Below are positions 47,977-58,746 of a DNA stretch of 64,000 bases, in pieces. Numbering within the stretch: the stretch's first letter is position 1; each line of letters starts with the position of its first letter. The DNA lies in contig OX344765.1 of the NCBI GenBank assembly GCA_947034895.1, forward strand, positions 27,099,001-27,163,000, written 5' to 3'. The position numbers and the translations under genes were made by a program. The notes beneath the pieces are model-generated. The model was not told the origin of the DNA. It did no database searches and worked only from the letters and a program-made list of their open reading frames with translations. The DNA is from Rhytidiadelphus loreus. Lineage: Eukaryota > Streptophyta > Bryopsida > Hypnales > Hylocomiaceae.

Positions 47977-50900
47977 ATGGCACACGACAGGGTGAATCTG
48001 AATGTAGGCGGCAAACGTTTTGTCACATCTCGGACGACTCTTGCCAATGCAGGTCGAGGCTCAATGCTTGCAGCCGTCATTGATGAGAATTGGCAGCTGG
48101 TGCCGGACGTAGCGTCGAATGAGCTCTTTATTGATCGGAACCCCGCCTATTTTAGTGTCCTTCTGGATCTCTTACGAACTGGTGAACTTCATATACCCCC
48201 AGGTATGTTAAATCCGCAGTCTTTTCTTTCCGAATCCTATAGCATCCTCAATTTTGGAAAAGATGCAATTGCACTGTAGGAAGGGTGAAGATTTCTTTGG
48301 ATAAGATTGATAATGAATTTGCAGAAACACTTGCTTTTATGTGGGAGTGAGCCGTTCTTGTCACCACAGTACCCAGATGGACTTTGCCCGTACACCTGAA
48401 CACTTACCAAATTTCCTAACCCCTAAATGTCAAAGAAGCCAAAATTGGGTCTAATGTTCTTTTGGCATTTTTAAGTAGGTCATGTGAGGTCATTTATGTC
48501 CAATTTTACATGTTTTTTGAGCAACTCAGTAGTTTTGTAAAATTCGACCCCATCTGGATTGTAGTTTTCACAATATGATCAGTCGAATTGGTCACTTTAA
48601 ACCATGAACCCTTGGTCTTTAGACTGTCCGCTTTCTAGAACAGTTGGAGGCAGGGAATTTGAATTTCTTTAGAGGCAATTGTTTCACTCTGAACTTGTGG
48701 GGATGTTTTCAGGCATGTTGGAGAAGCCTCTGTACAGAGAAGCAGAGTACTACGGTATACTAGATCACGTGAAAGTGGCCCGCAAGGGTCCATTGAATGG
48801 GAACCGTCTGGATTGCGTTGCTTCCATAAGTGGACGAGCCACCGGCGATGGAACGGCCATTCGAGCGTCTCCAGATGGTGGATGTTGTGTCGCCCATGGA
48901 AGCATGGTACATGTCTACGATTGGTTGCTGGAGGAGCAAACTCCGCTCACCTTGGACTATGTCAATGTGAATGACGTGGGGTTTCTAAGCCCGAATCGAG
49001 TTGTCATCTGCACCGGGGAACGCGAAAATGGAGCTGGCGGGATGGCGTCCTTCAACATCAAGACTGGAAAAATTGAGCACAAATTCCAGGTCCTCAACTT
49101 CATCTGCTTATGAATACGTAATTGTCCTCAGTGATCCTGCATTCTTATCACATTCGACAAGCCACATGCTTGGTTTGTTGTAAGGAAACGCAGTACTGTA
49201 GAGCAGTACTTCCAAAGTGTGTCTTGTGACCGTGCAAGAGCAGTCTCTACGCTGTTGAATCATTTTATTGATTCGTGTTCTCTTCTAGACTTATCGAGCT
49301 TCCATGTTTACACTTGTAAAAGAATTGGTGCATTTGTGCCTGTAGGCTAGTCTATACCATAGAGGACCTGGAGGAGGAAATCTAGCCTACTATTAGTGGG
49401 CTTCTTCCTCCAGACCCGATGCTTTGATTATCCACCTCTGATAAGTGACCAGCTTCAGGGTGCTCTTCAAAGATCCTCGTAAATTACAAACCCAACAAAG
49501 TAAGGAGCATAGTAAGTAGGGTTCGTGATAAGGTCGGAACAGCTACGAGGCCGTGTAGATCGTCTCGGTTAGGGTCAAATAATTTATCTACAGATAGAGG
49601 TCTTCATTGATCTTTAGTTCTTATATACTCCGTATAAATTAGGGTTCTCTAAACTTCATATAAGGACTTCGTTGCCTTTCATACCCTATACAAGAGTGTT
49701 ATTTAGTGTGTGGCCTTGTGTCGACAACCATGCCTGCTCCATGGTGACATTCTTTTTCTCATTGCTCCAGGTTGTTCACGACGGGGAGTCAAAGAACTTC
49801 ACGGCGCGTGCACTTGCAAGTAGCGACAAGCATGTGTTTGCTAGCTGTCGGGGTAGGAGCTATGAATACGGAGTTGGGACTTGGGACCAAATTACCGGTC
49901 AACAAGTCACATTTCAATATGAAGGTCCAGGTCGGCCCTTAGGTGATGCCTGCAAACTCCAATGGTTACCGCGCACAAATCTCCTCCTTGTGGCGAACTT
50001 ATTCCCGAGCAGTGATCATAGTTTCATTAGTCTACTTGATTCTCGAACAAAGGGAAAGGTACGATTTCCCCATTTTTTACCTTCTTCCCTTTTTGTGATC
50101 CCTCACTCTAGAGCAGTCACAACAGTGGTTGTCAAATCTTGGTGTGCGTTTACTATAGTGTTTGTTATTCCTTGGTGTGCTGTCACAAAAGTTTTTGTTG
50201 AATGAAGTCGGTGTACTGTCACACTAGTGGTTGTCAAATTTTGGTGTGCAATCACAATATCGGTTGTTAAACCTTGGTATTCGACTGCTGCTGAGGTATC
50301 GAAAAAGTATCCAATCTGGAGACAAGATTGTTTCTGGAGGTTTGACACCCCTTCTTGTGGATCTCACAAATTTTCCAAAACTCTTGTAAAGCAAAGTTGG
50401 AGATTGACTAGGCACCATTATCAACTCATGGATCTTGTTGTGACTTGCCCAAGGGGTTAGGTAGTAGAGATAACACCACCAATAACAAACCTTGCCTTTT
50501 CTCACTCCTAAATTGGAGAAACCGTAATCCTAACCCTGGTGACGACACAATCGAGGTTTGCCAACCCCTAATGGTTCATTTTTGAGGGCAAGGGTGACCA
50601 AGCATGTGCAGTAATTCAGTATCTGCCTCTTTTGACACCAGCTCTCAGATGACCCTCTCATTTCTCCCACTTTGTACAGGTCTGGTCGTGGACCGATGCT
50701 GCTCAGAGAGGTATTTCGGATGAAAAGATAGTCATGGACACCGTGGCCATGGAAGAATGCTCCACAGTGTGTGTAGTCAACCAGTTCGACAACCTTGGCT
50801 TCATTGACATGCGGGCTAGCAACCAAGGTGTACGATGGAGTCACAGGTACCAACCGAGCAAAATCTCGGAAGCTGAGGAGCGGTGCTACTCAAAGCTTGC

Positions 50901-51135
50901 CTGTAGTGGCTCCCAGTTGTATTCAAGCAAGAATGATAGCGTCTATGTGTTCTGTAGTCCAGACTGGGACGCTGCCAAGGGGGTGCAAACTGCCAGGCTA
51001 CGACGAACCGAGGGCGGTGCCATTAGTGATATCTCCGTGGGTGGAGACAGGCTGTTTGTGCTTCACAATGAGGAAGACGTGTTCGATGTTTGGGAAACTC
51101 CGGCAGGGCCGTTGCACATTGTAGACTCTTTCTAA
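47977..51135 (+). CDS. BTB/POZ (T1-type) protein with WD40/YVTN-like region
   Basis: Exons 47977-48202, 48713-49089, 49771-50058 and 50680-51135 join with matching phases (1, 0, 0) through CAG/GTATGT...TTTTCAG, CAG/GTCCTC...CTCCAG and AAAG/GTACGA...TACAG, giving 448 residues. Residues 4 to about 98 are a KCTD-type T1/BTB domain: DRVNLNVGGKRFVTSRTTL, LFIDRNPAYFSVLLDLLRTG and LYREAEYYGI. The remainder (GTAIRASPDGGCCVAHG, CKLQWLPRTNLLLVANLF, SFISLLDSRTKGK) follows the propeller-like region of the Arabidopsis At2g24240/At4g30940/At5g41330 group, whose length is similar. Such proteins are expected to link substrates to CUL3 ligases, but that is family inference. An in-frame ATG at 47860 would add 39 residues; the start at 47977 fits the family better. 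Confidence 0.88.
50113..50282 (+). repeat. Minisatellite in intron 3 of the BTB gene
   Basis: Four to five diverged units of about 36 bases, built on GTCACAA.AGTGGTTGTCAAA followed by CTTGGTGTGC, begin 55 bases after the intron 3 donor. Repeat-number variation between individuals is likely. Confidence 0.8.
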
Positions 51136-53888
51136 ACTATGGTGATTTTCTTCACTAAACTCCTCCAGGTGATTCTTTTAGTGAATAATCCAATAGGTGA
51201 GTCATTTTTCATGGTTTGAACAGATGTTCATCCAGATCCGGATGGTCTATGAAGCCTTGCGGTAGGAGTGACAAGCAACTACATCATTTGAGCAATTTGG
51301 AACAGGACATTGGTTGGTATAACATTCATTAAATCATCAACAGACGATGCTGGACAGGGTTTCTTGTTCACGTTTGGGCATTGAACCAACGGCCGTTTAT
51401 GTTTTCTCGGTCTCTTCCAGCAGTCAGTCAGGCTCGCACCCACTTCAGCGATCACTTGATTCTAGGGACCTGGCACCCATGTGACGCAGTCAGTAGAACT
51501 ACCCACAATGGACTTTTGGTGAGCTTGGCAACAAACAGGAGCGTCAACGACTATCTATGTTTGTCAGAGTATGGTTGTCGGAACATTTTTGAGCTAAAGC
51601 TTGAATGGGAGCCAACCTATATACCTCGGATGATATGTTTGTGGTACTAGAGAGAATCAAAATAGGATCAGAGTTAGATCAACTTTTGAAGGTGTGTGTC
51701 ACATGGGAAATAGGATCTTAAGTTCTAGTAGACGACTCAAATTCGGCAGCAGTGAGCAGGTTCCATGCGGAGAAAGTGAATGCGCACACGAGGTATGGCC
51801 CTGAAAACTGCTTTATCCCTTGACAATGAATTGTTATTCTTGGGCAGATATAACTTAATATGGTGATGCCTCCCTCAGTCTAGGGAAGCTCAACTTTTTG
51901 ATAGAGACTAGTGTTAATTAGGTCTTTAAGATTCTCTAATCGTGAATGCATTAGTCATCCGTCACTATACTGTTGAGTAGAGCTGGAGAACTCCAATTCA
52001 GAAGCATCTCCAGTAGGTGCCCTGAAATTATTGACCCTTGCTGGGAAGTTGGAACTGTAACATAGTATACACCTTTATCAATCATTCAAATTTGTTACTT
52101 TCATATGTTGTGTCATTGTCGTCTTGATGATTGATCAATTGTAGGCATATTTTCAGTATAAAGTGTTTGATGCAAATTTTATATATATTTACATCGGAGC
52201 ACATTGCAATGCAACAGCAGCAAAAAGATTTCATCAAGCGGTTACAGTTTGGTTAGAATGGATGAATGAAAAATTGTATAGATGAAAATGTGATAGAGTT
52301 TGCATTTAACTTGTAACGGTTGCAAATTTGCAACTACATACTATTGTATAAGAAAGATAGTATTTCTTTTAGTTTCTTAGAATTGAATTTGAAACTAAAG
52401 AATGTTTCCAAATTTTGAATGAAAATGTGTAAGGATGAATACATGACCATCCTAATGAATGAAATTATGAAAGTGGGTCATGACACTTTGCACTTAATGT
52501 AATGGATATGAGATTGGATCTTTTTGGTTTGTCCATCTTGTTTGTTTATTTTTGGAATTATTTGGTTCTTACTGGATCTAGGCATTTTTGTATCATTGTT
52601 TGCAAGTACTTTCAAATTTAGTAAAGAAATATTAGATTATGTTCATCCTTGTGTAGATAGAAATAAGATGAAGACAAACATCTAAATATAATATGCTATT
52701 ATAGAACTAATTGCAATGAAGGCGATAGGAATTAGATGAAGACAAATGTCTAAATTTAGTATGCAATAATTAATTGCAATGAGAGCATCCATGGCGATGA
52801 ATAGTGCCTAGATCTACCAACAACCTTGTTGACTTTGCTTGAAGATTATGAACTAACCATTCAAGAACATGGTACCTTTATCAATGGTAAAAAACTTTAA
52901 ATTAATGTAATCAATTTTACAAGTAATATATGAAAAAATATCTTATTTTCATAAATTAACATTCAAGAAATCATGACCTATAATTGTCCTACAATAGCAA
53001 TGTGTTGGGGTGGTGGTGATGTAATCTTTTGCTAAATTACATCTAAGAGCCTTCAATGATCCAAATTTTGGCACTACTTGATGACTGTAGACATTTCTTT
53101 TTTTTAGGAAAAAAATTATAGATGAAAAAAATCATTTATGTATCTTCCAAAGCTTGGTAAAATCATCCATTGGATGCAAAACATAATATATACTAATGAT
53201 GAAAATTTTAGATTTTTTAAGCAAATTTAATTTGTATTTGATATGAATTTTCTCCCTTTTTTCTTTCAAATTTACAAAAATTCTAAATTTTTATTAAAAA
53301 TGTTGAAAATTTTGTGACTTTTCTCTGAAAGGATGGAGCTCATGATCATATTGGTTCAAACTTCAAAATCCTTCACTTTGTACACAAAATGTACAACTGC
53401 AGTAAACTACATCTTTTGAGCTCATTGTATGCTCCATTTTGTCACAATAAGTGAATGAAATACATTTCAATGATGAAATCACATGTTCTATGTAATTCAA
53501 AGAAATTCATATGAAGGTCAAAATATGGTAAAAAAAAGTTGAAATTCTCATTATAATGTAGACAAAATTTCCTTATCTTTCTATAATTAGAATTTTAGTT
53601 GACCATGGACACAAACTTGTAGTTTAAATTTATATTGCAATAATATGTATGGTGTATTTGTTGGTGCTTATATATGTTTTTATCTAATTTTAGCAACTAA
53701 GACCAAGTCATGCTCTAAATGTTTTAATTTTGGACAAAAAGCAATCAGTTGCTAAAACATGGGAACCAATTAGAATATATGTCCATATAAGTGATGTTAA
53801 TGTTCTAAACAAGGACAAATGTGGAATGGGAATTCAAATCAAATCTATAAAAAATTAGCATGTGTTCAATGATTGAGGGTCAAAGAGG
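51136..53888. other. 3' flank of the BTB gene, then AT-rich intergenic DNA
   Basis: The first 500 bases keep gene-like GC and may include the 3' UTR. The open frame at 51381-51650 matches no family. From 52050 the DNA is AT-rich and unassigned. A diverged duplication reading TAGATGAAGACAAA.(A/G)TCTAAAT lies near 52668 and 52733. Confidence 0.4.
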
Positions 53889-54237
53889 GGTTACAACCCT
53901 AGTGACTAACTCCCACCGAAATGGAGGCCGTGCAGGTGCTAACCAGTGGCCAAGATTTGCCAGAATTTGAATAGAGGGTTGTAATGCATGTTGCATTTAT
54001 CCAAAGGGAAAATGCAAGAATTTTTTGTTTTTTGCACAGATTTAAAAAAAAAATTGAATTCATATTTGCAATCAAAAACTCCAAATTAGCTTGGAATGAT
54101 CTATAGGCATACCCTAGACACGGCTCAAAATAGGGGGCTTTTTTTTACTCTCCACCAAATTGCAAGCGTTGTGACGGAGGTTAGTGCTTGCACGGCCCCC
54201 ATTTTGTTGGGAGCTAGTGACTTGGGGGGTTACAACC
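53889..54237. mobile_element. MULE-like MITE with about 60-bp inverted ends
   Basis: The left arm (53889-53947) and the right arm (54180-54237, inverted) share ACTAACTCCCA/ACTAGCTCCCA, GG.GGCCGTGCA and GCACTAACC-type blocks. The interior matches that of 5251-5484 (ATTGAATTCA.ATTTGCA.TC, CCAAATTAGCT). The ends differ from that element's, so these are two subfamilies. A clear target duplication was not resolved (flanks CAAAGAGG and AAGAGAAAC). Confidence 0.75.
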
Positions 54238-54309
54238 AAGAGAAACCATGACTTCTCTTTTACCTCATTGAATGCCATGTAAAAAAACTCGTTCCATCTT
54301 TTAACTTAA

Positions 54310-54651
54310 GCCCTAAAGGTTAGAGACTATGTTTTCACCAAAAACGCTCCCAAACTGCCATTTCTAATAGAAGTACCAAATTTTAGAAAAAAAACATTTT
54401 TGAACATATGTAACCATAGGATCATGTAGTACTTTAGTTTAAGAAGATGTAGAAAAAGTTTCAAAAAGTTTCACCATGTAGATTGCAAGATATTAGTGTT
54501 TGAACTGACCAAATTCATTTTTTTGGCCTTAAAGCTACTCCTTGAGCGCATGTTGTGTGTAAATTTCAAAAAATAAAAATAAAAATTTCATTTGTTGTGA
54601 GCTACCCCAAATTGCTATGTTGTCAAAAAACATAGTTTGGTCCTTTAGGGG
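54310..54651 (+). mobile_element. Internally deleted TTAA-family element (copy E)
   Basis: It is flanked by TTAA (54306-54309, 54652-54655). The left end GCCCTAAAGGTTAGAGACTA and the right end, reverse-complemented as CCCCTAAAGGACCAAACTA, match the outer ends of the 35377-38225 element. About 590 bp of the middle is missing. Confidence 0.8.
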
Positions 54652-54788
54652 TTAAGCAACATGTTATATATTAAAAAAGATTAATTTGAATATTCAAATG
54701 ACACTATAAACTACCTTTGGACAAGTATACATCTTGATTTTATACTATCTCCCAATAGAACCATTTGCACTTGAACGCTCACTTACAA

Positions 54789-55326
54789 TAAGGGCTACTT
54801 CACACTATGGTGGCGAAGTCGAGAGGTCATGGCATTGAGTGGCCAAACTTTGTTGAGAGTCCAAAGAAATGAGCAATAAATAGGCAATAAATAATAGGAA
54901 TTGGAGTCTTTGGCCGGCCATAGTGTGAAACCTTTAAAGGCCAAGCCCAAAGTCCAAATCCTTGGCAATGAACTCCCACAGCCTCTTAAGTTGGTCGGCT
55001 ATAGTGTAAAGCCTCCAAAGGCCAAGCCCAAAGTCCAAACTCTTAGTAATGAACTCCCACCTAACAATCTAATGGTTGAGATCTTCTCATAAGTTGATGG
55101 CCTCTCGGCCATAGTTTGGGCATTCATTTCTAGCCAACCCAAACTTCTTTTGAGAGTCCGTCACCATGTAGAAATTTATTGCCATGTAGGTAGTTGGAGG
55201 GTGATGGCCTTTGGACTTGTGCCTTCTAGTGTGAAGGGTCGAGAGGCCGAGCTTTGGGTTTCTTGAAATTTGATTGGTGGAAACCCACTCCCTCTCAACC
55301 TTTGGCCGTAGTGTGAAGCGGCCCTA
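54789..55326. mobile_element. Element with GGGC.(G/A)CTTCACACTA ends
   Basis: The left end AGGGCTACTTCACACTATGG is mirrored by a right end reading AGGGCCGCTTCACACTACGG on the other strand. CCATAGTGTGAA-type motifs recur inside. It contains a direct duplication (about 54913-54987 and 54994-55063, sharing GGCCAAGCCCAAAGTCCAAA), which explains the apparent repeated peptide open there. Possibly hAT-like; target duplication not resolved. Confidence 0.65.
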
Positions 55327-55329
55327 AAT

Positions 55330-57717
55330 CAATGGTATGCAATCATTTTCTCTTGCAAATGTCCGCAGATTGTAACCTTTCTATGCACTTCTTCATGTGC
55401 TTATGTCTCTTTATATACTTTCATATAGGATCACTACAACATCACCAATTGGGTCCAACTTGTCAGTTGATGGAAAAGGATATCAATGTGGGGACGTAGG
55501 TTCGATTCCTTGTGTCTCCATATATCCTCTAGTTCTTGATGGACTAGAGCACACAAATAGAAGTATATGTCCACACCATCTACTTCAGCAATTGCACATC
55601 TACTTACATTGGTGTGCTCTAGTCCCTCGACACTAGTCCCCAATTTTTGTTCTATCATCATTATGTCATAGACAACTTAGAGTCAAATTCATTTTTCCTC
55701 TAGTCTTGTTATAACTTTGAATCATAAAAACCATTTGATTAATATCAAATAAAATAAAAGTATTCAAATTTGGAGTGTACACCAAATCAACCATCTTTGG
55801 ATCCATTAAACACTTTTATTGCGATCTTTGGATCTACACTTTGAACATTGTACTATGAGCATCCACATAATTACCCTTGTTTAGGTCTTGCTTTAGAGAG
55901 CATGCTTAGAGTTGAATGATCCTTGCTCCTCATATAGTATAGGAATACAACTGAGAATGATGTGGCAATTTTGTTTTACTTTGGCTTTTTTAGCTTTTTT
56001 TTCAAGGAGTACTATAAGATTCAATGAGATCTTTTAGCTTAAGATTAGAAAAATAATTTTTTAGAAGTATTAAAAATATGTCTAATGTGTACACATGTAA
56101 AAAGAAGGTATCCAAGGAAGAAAAAGTGTAGAAAAATTCTCTAAGTAAGACTATAAAGTGCAAAATTGCAAGAGAATAGAAATTTCGATGTTTAATTTGT
56201 AAATAAAACTAAAGATTGACCATTTGGGAGGATTTCACCATTAAGTGATTTCATCAAAAGAATGGGCTTGAAACCATCTTCAATGGTTAGAAGTGCATCT
56301 GCAAGAAAGTCCTTTTTGCACAAACGTAGAGGACATAAAATAATACTCCTATTTTTGGAAAAAACTCGTGTTTTCTTTCTATTATACAAACGGAACATGG
56401 GTCTTTTTGAAAAATAGAGGGAGTATATTTTTAGATGTCCCTTGGTAGGAACATGCCTTCCTATTATAGGAATGGACCATAGAAATTTCAGCTCTAGATC
56501 TTTAATTTGGGTTACTCCATTATAATACTAACCCCTCCTAAAACTCAAAACATGATAAATCAACAAAATTAAGTTTTAAATATAAATAGCTTTTTTTAAT
56601 TTCTAAAAAATATGTGATGTAATTACACTCAAGACCTACATCTCTAGTAAAAATTTCAAGTTTATGCAAATCATGATTCAAAAGTTATCACGAAGGAAAG
56701 CTCCATCACTCTCTAAGTGACATAAAATAATATTGGTATTTCTTGCAATGCCCTGGTATGAAGTCCTAAAGTTCTCTTGAGGACCCAAGAGTACGTATAG
56801 GAAGAATTATCCTTGTGAGAGTCATGCAACTTAGGCCACCTCATCCTTCAAAAGAACATTCTCCATAGATACTTGAATTGTCTTTAAGTTTGAATAGTCT
56901 CTAGCTTCTACAACTTACTAGTCAATGCTTTGTAGTTAGTAATTTGATATATTTTATAGACTCAAATGCAATCTTGTAGTCTAGCAAATAGACAAAGTAG
57001 TAACTCACCACCTCATTTGAAATACTTCCTCTGTTCTAAAGTAAGTGTCAATAGTTTTGTTGAAAACATTTAATACCAATTTCATTAACCATGTTATGAG
57101 AATTATAAATTCAAAAGGGTCCAAACTTCACGTTGCTAGAATTAGTGAAGAACCTTACATGTGTTTTTTTGCAACCTAAATTACCTATAGATGTTGTTCA
57201 TCACATTTAGAAGCACATTGGTTGATCTTTTAGTGACAAGTAGAATTGCCTAAACTGATATGCTATGATCAATCATCACTATGTAAGTGAAAAAATAAAT
57301 TACTTCCAAGCCTAATGCCAGTGATTGTTGTCCCAAATAAAAACATGTGACCAAAGAACTTTGCTCAATTCTCATGGTTGTGAAGTTCCTACTCAAAGGT
57401 CTCATTTTCTTGAACCCAATGAGGACCGCATGAATCCTTGAGCTTATCTAAAACAAGCCTTAATAGCACACAATTGTCAATCAAGGATACTTAAAATACC
57501 TAAAAGAAACCATAGACAAATTCTAAAACTTCCTAATATCAAATTGTAAAACAAGACGCACTAGTGGAGGGCAATCAAGTGACACAAAAGGATGGAAAAT
57601 TGTCATGAACTCTTGCACTTGAATCTCGAGTTGCAAAGTAAAATAAGGTAGGAGGCTCGAAGACCACTCCAACATTAAAAACCACCTCTATAATTAACTC
57701 TCGAATGGACATGAAGT
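55330..57717. other. Intergenic, nothing recognised
   Basis: No supported gene. A local inverted similarity near 55550 and 55630 (CTAGAGCACACAAAT and its approximate complement) is minor. Confidence 0.35.
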
Positions 57718-58168
57718 ACACTAAAGATAATATTTAGTGTCTTGTACACTAAATACGAAGGCATACACTAAAAGCCAATTACCCTATGAAAGTAAGTAAC
57801 ATTAAATGTCAATTCAAACACTAAATGTGAACCAGAGTTGTCATATCAGACGGAATATCACTGTTCACCAACAGAATCGGACCGATTAGGGCTAGGCGGC
57901 TGCAAACTTCAGAGCCTTGTAACTTTTGCAAAAATTCTTCAAATAAGGAAAATGAGATGTTTTTCGGCATCTAAAAAAATTGTAGATGCCGAAAAACATC
58001 TCATTTTCCTTATTTGAAGAATTTTTGCAAAAGTTACAAGGCTCTGAAGTTTGCAGCCGGCACATTCAAGTCTAACACTAATTGTGGACAAGTTCAGATT
58101 TAGTGTTGTAGCTAGTAGGGGGGTAAAAACACTAAATGTCACTCAACACTAAATATCATCTTTAGTGT
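57718..58168. mobile_element. CACTA-ended foldback element with perfect 76-bp hairpin
   Basis: The ends ACACTAAAGAT.ATATTTAGTGT are inverted copies of each other, starting with CACTA and flanked by AGT on both sides (57715-57717, 58169-58171). Three-bp duplications and CACTA termini are hallmarks of the CACTA (En/Spm) superfamily. In the centre, 57898-57973 and 57983-58058 are exact reverse complements across a 9-base loop. No protein is encoded. Confidence 0.85.
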
Positions 58169-58746
58169 AGTCCTTAAAGTGACTTGTATAGTCACTGAAT
58201 GGTTCAAGGAAAAAATATTATCTATACCAAGAGTCAATCATTCTTAACTTGCTTTCCCCATGTCTCTTTACAAGTTGCAAGTGAATGGTTCATGGAGGAC
58301 CTAGGGTCATAAATAGGTGTCTACAACACAACTTGTTTGAAAATTCATAAGTAATTCAATAATGCTTCAAAAATATGAAACCACTTGTGTTACACTCTAC
58401 ATGTATTCTGCTTGGTCTGAAAAATGAGCTACAAAAATATTCCCATCCAAGGAAACACATGATAAAGGTGGACCAGCCCTTAAATGAGTGGTTTTCGAGC
58501 CTCTTACCTTATCATACACTGAATAGAAAAAACAGTGTGGCAACTCCACATTCTCTATACAATCGAAGTGCATGATAATCCAGAAGAGCATTGTCGATAC
58601 AGAATTCTTACAAGGTCTCAACCAAAGAAGGCAAAGCCTCCATAAGTACATTTTGTATGTAAACATATATATTTCTTCAAATTGCACATGCCCTTCAGAA
58701 AAAAGCTACACAAATGGGTGAGTGGCAGATGTAGAGTACAACCTCT

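Noticed and set aside
54901..55092. Peptide with two KAKPKVQ repeats
   Set aside because: It is explained by the internal duplication of a transposon (54789-55326).
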